Assembly (NCBI RefSeq): GCF_001189955.1
Contig: NZ_LFLT01000018.1
Span: 39,706-103,705, forward strand
Length of the DNA stretch: 64,000 nt
Reading direction: 5' to 3'
From: Herbaspirillum chlorophenolicum
GTDB taxonomy: Bacteria > Pseudomonadota > Gammaproteobacteria > Burkholderiales > Burkholderiaceae_D
Under the pieces are notes generated by a model. That model searched no databases and was not told the DNA's origin. It worked only from the letters and a program-made list of their open reading frames with translations. Each line of letters starts with the position of its first letter. Position 1 is the first letter of the stretch. Shown piece by piece: positions 61,777 through 64,000 of this stretch. Position numbers and translations under genes: made by a program.

Positions 61777-63468
61777 TCACTGGTTTGCCGGGTTCACAGG
61801 ATTTTGTTGGTATATGACGGTGCGCGGCTCGTAAGGCCGACCATTGATGCGGCGAAGGCCGTTGACGAAATCCTGGCTGTGAAAATTCTCGCTGAGGATA
61901 TCCCGCGAAGCTTCGTAGTACATTGAGCGAACACCGAGAAGGCCCAGTACGGTGTGCTCCAAATGGTCGGTTTGGTACGCACGATGTTCGAGCATGGCCT
62001 TCTCTTCCGGATTTTTCCCGATAAAAGACCTTGTCCACAAAAGCATGGGAATTTCATACCCTGTCACGTCCGAAATGGACTGGCCGGCATGGTTTCTCGT
62101 GTGGCCGACTTCCTGTCCATGGTCTGAACTGAAGACCAGGCTGGCGTTGTTCTGGCGTGTCGCCTTCATCGTCAACTGCAGCATGCTCCCGACAACATAG
62201 TCGTTGTATGCGATTGCGTTGTCGTATTCATTGCGCAGCTGGCGAATCCACACCGGGCGGTCGGCTTTGGCGAGTTGTTCTGAAATGTGGTCGACGGCGC
62301 CATCGAACTTCGCATATTCCTGTGGATAGCGCATGTCATATGTTGGATGGGCGCCCAAAAGATGGACCACGATAAGCTTTTTCGGGGCTGGATTATTTAG
62401 CGCGGCTTCCAATCCGGGCAGCAGATTTCCATCGAAGTTGTTTTCGCCGCGCCCGGCCCCCTTGTTGATAAAGAGCTTTTCGCTGGCGCGGTTGGATACC
62501 AGGCCCAGCCAGCCATCGTTGGGGACCTGGTTGGAAATCCAGAACGTCTTGAAGCCGGCTTCATGGGCCAGCATCAGCACGTCGGGCTTGCGATTCCACT
62601 CGTCCGGTTCATCGATGTCTGCCGGCGTGAACATTTTCATCAGCGAAGCCATGGTCGCCGGCTCCGACGAAACAACATCCTGGAAAACGATCAGGTCCTT
62701 GCGCATCGAACTCAGCAGCGGCGTTGTGTTGCGCGGATAACCGTACAAGGACATGTTGGCGCGGTTGATGCTTTCTCCGATCACCCACACCACAGTGTTG
62801 CTCTCTGGGCCTTCATACTGGACTTTCCAGTCGGATTTCTTCGCCATATTTCGCTCGATGTCCCTCGACATGTTCTCGGCCCGAACTACCTGTTCGTGAT
62901 AGTCCATGTAGCGCAAAGGCCAGAAAAGAAGCGGATTTTCCTTGGCCATCGTGGGATTGAAATGCAGGGCAAGGAACACTGTGAGAAGCGCGCCAATTCC
63001 GGCGAGGCTCCGCCGCTTCAGCGGTGTGGCAGTGGCATCGGGTTCCATGCCGGCAAGTTTTCGTTGGGCCAGAAATGCCAGGAAGCTGGCGGCCAGAAAG
63101 ACGAGCACGGCTTTCGCCACGTCGCGCCAGTTGTGCTGAAAGAATTCTCCTGTTTCACCGGGGTTCGAGTTGAAGATGGCCTGTAAAACCAGGATGGGAT
63201 TGGGGCGCAATCCAAAGTAATCGCGCAGGAATCCTTTCAGCGTAGCGTCGAGGAAAAAAAGCAGGAGAATCAGGAGCGTGCTCGTCGATAGCCATCGTGG
63301 TCTCCGGCGGAAATAGGGGATGGCAATGAAAATTCCTGTAATCCCCGGCAGAGCGCTCGCCATCAGGATGCTGCTCTTGGCCAGCTCATTCGTACTCACC
63401 ATGCCTAGCATCCAGAAAATGCTCAGGCCGACCAATCCGATGCAAAGTCGATTGCGCAATTGTTTCAA
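61777..63468 (-). CDS. Phosphoethanolamine transferase (EptA/CptA-type)
   Basis: An inner-membrane enzyme adding phosphoethanolamine to lipid A or core sugars. Five N-terminal helices (first 170 residues) precede a periplasmic sulfatase-fold domain with VVWVIGESINRANMSLYGYPRNTTP (core GESINRANMSLYGYPRN; GES-nucleophile region), ADRPVWIRQLRNEYDNAI and SSDHGQEVG metal motifs. The frame is open to a TTG at 63540, but that segment has no spaced ribosome site and looks non-coding; TTG 63468 after GAAAGAG gives 563 residues and a better N-terminus. The start remains uncertain. It lies beside the tRNA scar. Confidence 0.85.
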   Translation of the reverse strand: MKQLRNRLCIGLVGLSIFWMLGMVSTNELAKSSILMASALPGITGIFIAIPYFRRRPRWLSTSTLLILLLFFLDATLKGFLRDYFGLRPNPILVLQAIFNSNPGETGEFFQHNWRDVAKAVLVFLAASFLAFLAQRKLAGMEPDATATPLKRRSLAGIGALLTVFLALHFNPTMAKENPLLFWPLRYMDYHEQVVRAENMSRDIERNMAKKSDWKVQYEGPESNTVVWVIGESINRANMSLYGYPRNTTPLLSSMRKDLIVFQDVVSSEPATMASLMKMFTPADIDEPDEWNRKPDVLMLAHEAGFKTFWISNQVPNDGWLGLVSNRASEKLFINKGAGRGENNFDGNLLPGLEAALNNPAPKKLIVVHLLGAHPTYDMRYPQEYAKFDGAVDHISEQLAKADRPVWIRQLRNEYDNAIAYNDYVVGSMLQLTMKATRQNNASLVFSSDHGQEVGHTRNHAGQSISDVTGYEIPMLLWTRSFIGKNPEEKAMLEHRAYQTDHLEHTVLGLLGVRSMYYEASRDILSENFHSQDFVNGLRRINGRPYEPRTVIYQQNPVNPANQ

Positions 63469-63797
63469 TTTTGCTCTTTCTGCCGCCCTCGTCGGCAAAT
63501 CGTTGCAGCATGCGTATGGGGTCGTCCCTTCGAACCCCAATTCCTGTTGTGTGGCGCCTGTTCTGGAAAGCGAGTCATTCTTGGGAGTTGCTCAGAGAAC
63601 GCAGGCCGCGCGGTATGACACGCCAAGAGCCGATTTGTTTCGTTGAAAGCACAAGCCATCAAAAAAATATTGTGCAAACAACCAATTTCCAGACCGCAAC
63701 AGCGTTCTGTTTGGACGGGAAAGCTTTAGCGCGTTTACGAAAAGGAGATGAGAGGGGGATGTTGATGCAACTGAGGAGGGGGTATTCGCCGGTTTGG

Positions 63798-63905
63798 CTA
63801 GTCGCCGAGCGGGGCGGTCAGGCTAAAAACTAAAAACATGCTCATCACTGCAACTAAAAGAGCACCAAAGACGAAATACCCGATTATCCGGATTGCAGTT
63901 TTCAT
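63798..63905 (-). CDS. Possible small membrane peptide (35 residues)
   Basis: ATG at 63905 to TAG at 63798 encodes a peptide with one hydrophobic helix (IIGYFVFGALLVAVMSMFLV), a Lys/Arg-bearing N-terminus and a short polar tail. An AGG lies about 11 bases upstream. Too short for confident gene calling; the membrane-like pattern could be chance. Confidence 0.3.
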   Translation of the reverse strand: MKTAIRIIGYFVFGALLVAVMSMFLVFSLTAPLGD

Positions 63906-63935
63906 ATCGGCATTGCCTGATTGTTGGATGCCTGA

Positions 63936-63955
63936 GGTGGGGGCAAGCCCCCACC
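63936..63955. repeat. GC-rich inverted repeat
   Basis: GGTGGGGGC and GCCCCCACC around AA. It could be a terminator for a minus-strand gene beyond the window, but no T-run follows. Confidence 0.5.
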
Positions 63956-64000
63956 CCGGAAATTGGCGCGCCTACTAGAATCGGTACGCAGTAAAGATGG

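Larger units (their letters stand above)
63469..64000. other. Terminal region upstream of the phosphoethanolamine transferase gene
   Basis: About 530 bases with no convincing gene apart from a possible 35-residue minus-strand reading frame (63798-63905) and a GC-rich hairpin (63936-63955). Confidence 0.4.

Overview
The window is a GC-rich (about 60-65 % by eye) betaproteobacterial chromosome segment. Burkholderiales porins and Liv/Urt-type transporters together with a group-1 (Pseudomonas syringae-like) Hrp type III secretion system (T3SS) point to a plant-associated Oxalobacteraceae member, most likely a Herbaspirillum relative. This is inferred from gene content and protein character; no database search was possible.

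Region 1 (1-6090) is one end of an hrp/hrc cluster in P. syringae order: hrpB, hrcJ, hrpD, hrpE, then hrpF, hrpG, hrcC. A textbook HrpL sigma-factor box precedes hrpB and a degenerate one precedes hrpF. A strong terminator follows hrcC, and no hrpT or hrpV is seen. Region 2 (6119-18091) is a complete-looking R64/Tcp-class type IVb pilus operon (pilL, N, O, P, Q, R, S, M, V, T) plus a separate PilT-like retraction ATPase, inserted directly beside the T3SS genes. A HrpL-box-like sequence lies at the head of this region.

Region 3 (18195-23760) is an effector module: a class I chaperone, a candidate effector, a phosphoribosyltransferase-like protein, and an 888-residue FAD/NAD(P)-fold protein with a type III-like N-terminus. 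More candidate effectors lie at 44121-45434 (with a HrpL-like box), 55308-58444 (effector plus chaperone) and 58613-60673.

Region 4 (23808-44117) is metabolic and looks like an aldoxime/nitrile/amide scavenging locus. It holds a heme aldoxime dehydratase, a nitrilase, an amidase, two complete branched-chain-amino-acid/urea-type ABC transporters, a porin, a divergent enoyl-CoA hydratase, a chemoreceptor, an atypical response regulator and two paralogous TrmB-like regulators. A palindrome TGTCRA-N6-TYGACA occurs five times in the intergenic regions of this locus. At three of these it supplies the -35 hexamer of a near-consensus sigma-70 promoter, which suggests one shared regulon.

Region 5 (45577-55261) holds a small lipoprotein gene and then a FecI/FecR cell-surface-signalling system controlling a TonB-dependent receptor with two tandem STN domains, an exported metallo-beta-lactamase-fold protein, a purine nucleoside permease-family protein, and a dedicated TonB-ExbB-ExbD-ExbD set. 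Region 6 (60674-64000) is a low-density boundary: a decayed secretin gene, the 3' half of a tRNA-Thr with its terminator (an att-like scar), a phosphoethanolamine transferase and a possible 35-residue membrane peptide. No insertion sequences, CRISPR arrays, rRNA genes or intact tRNA genes were seen. Motif searches were done by eye and are not exhaustive.
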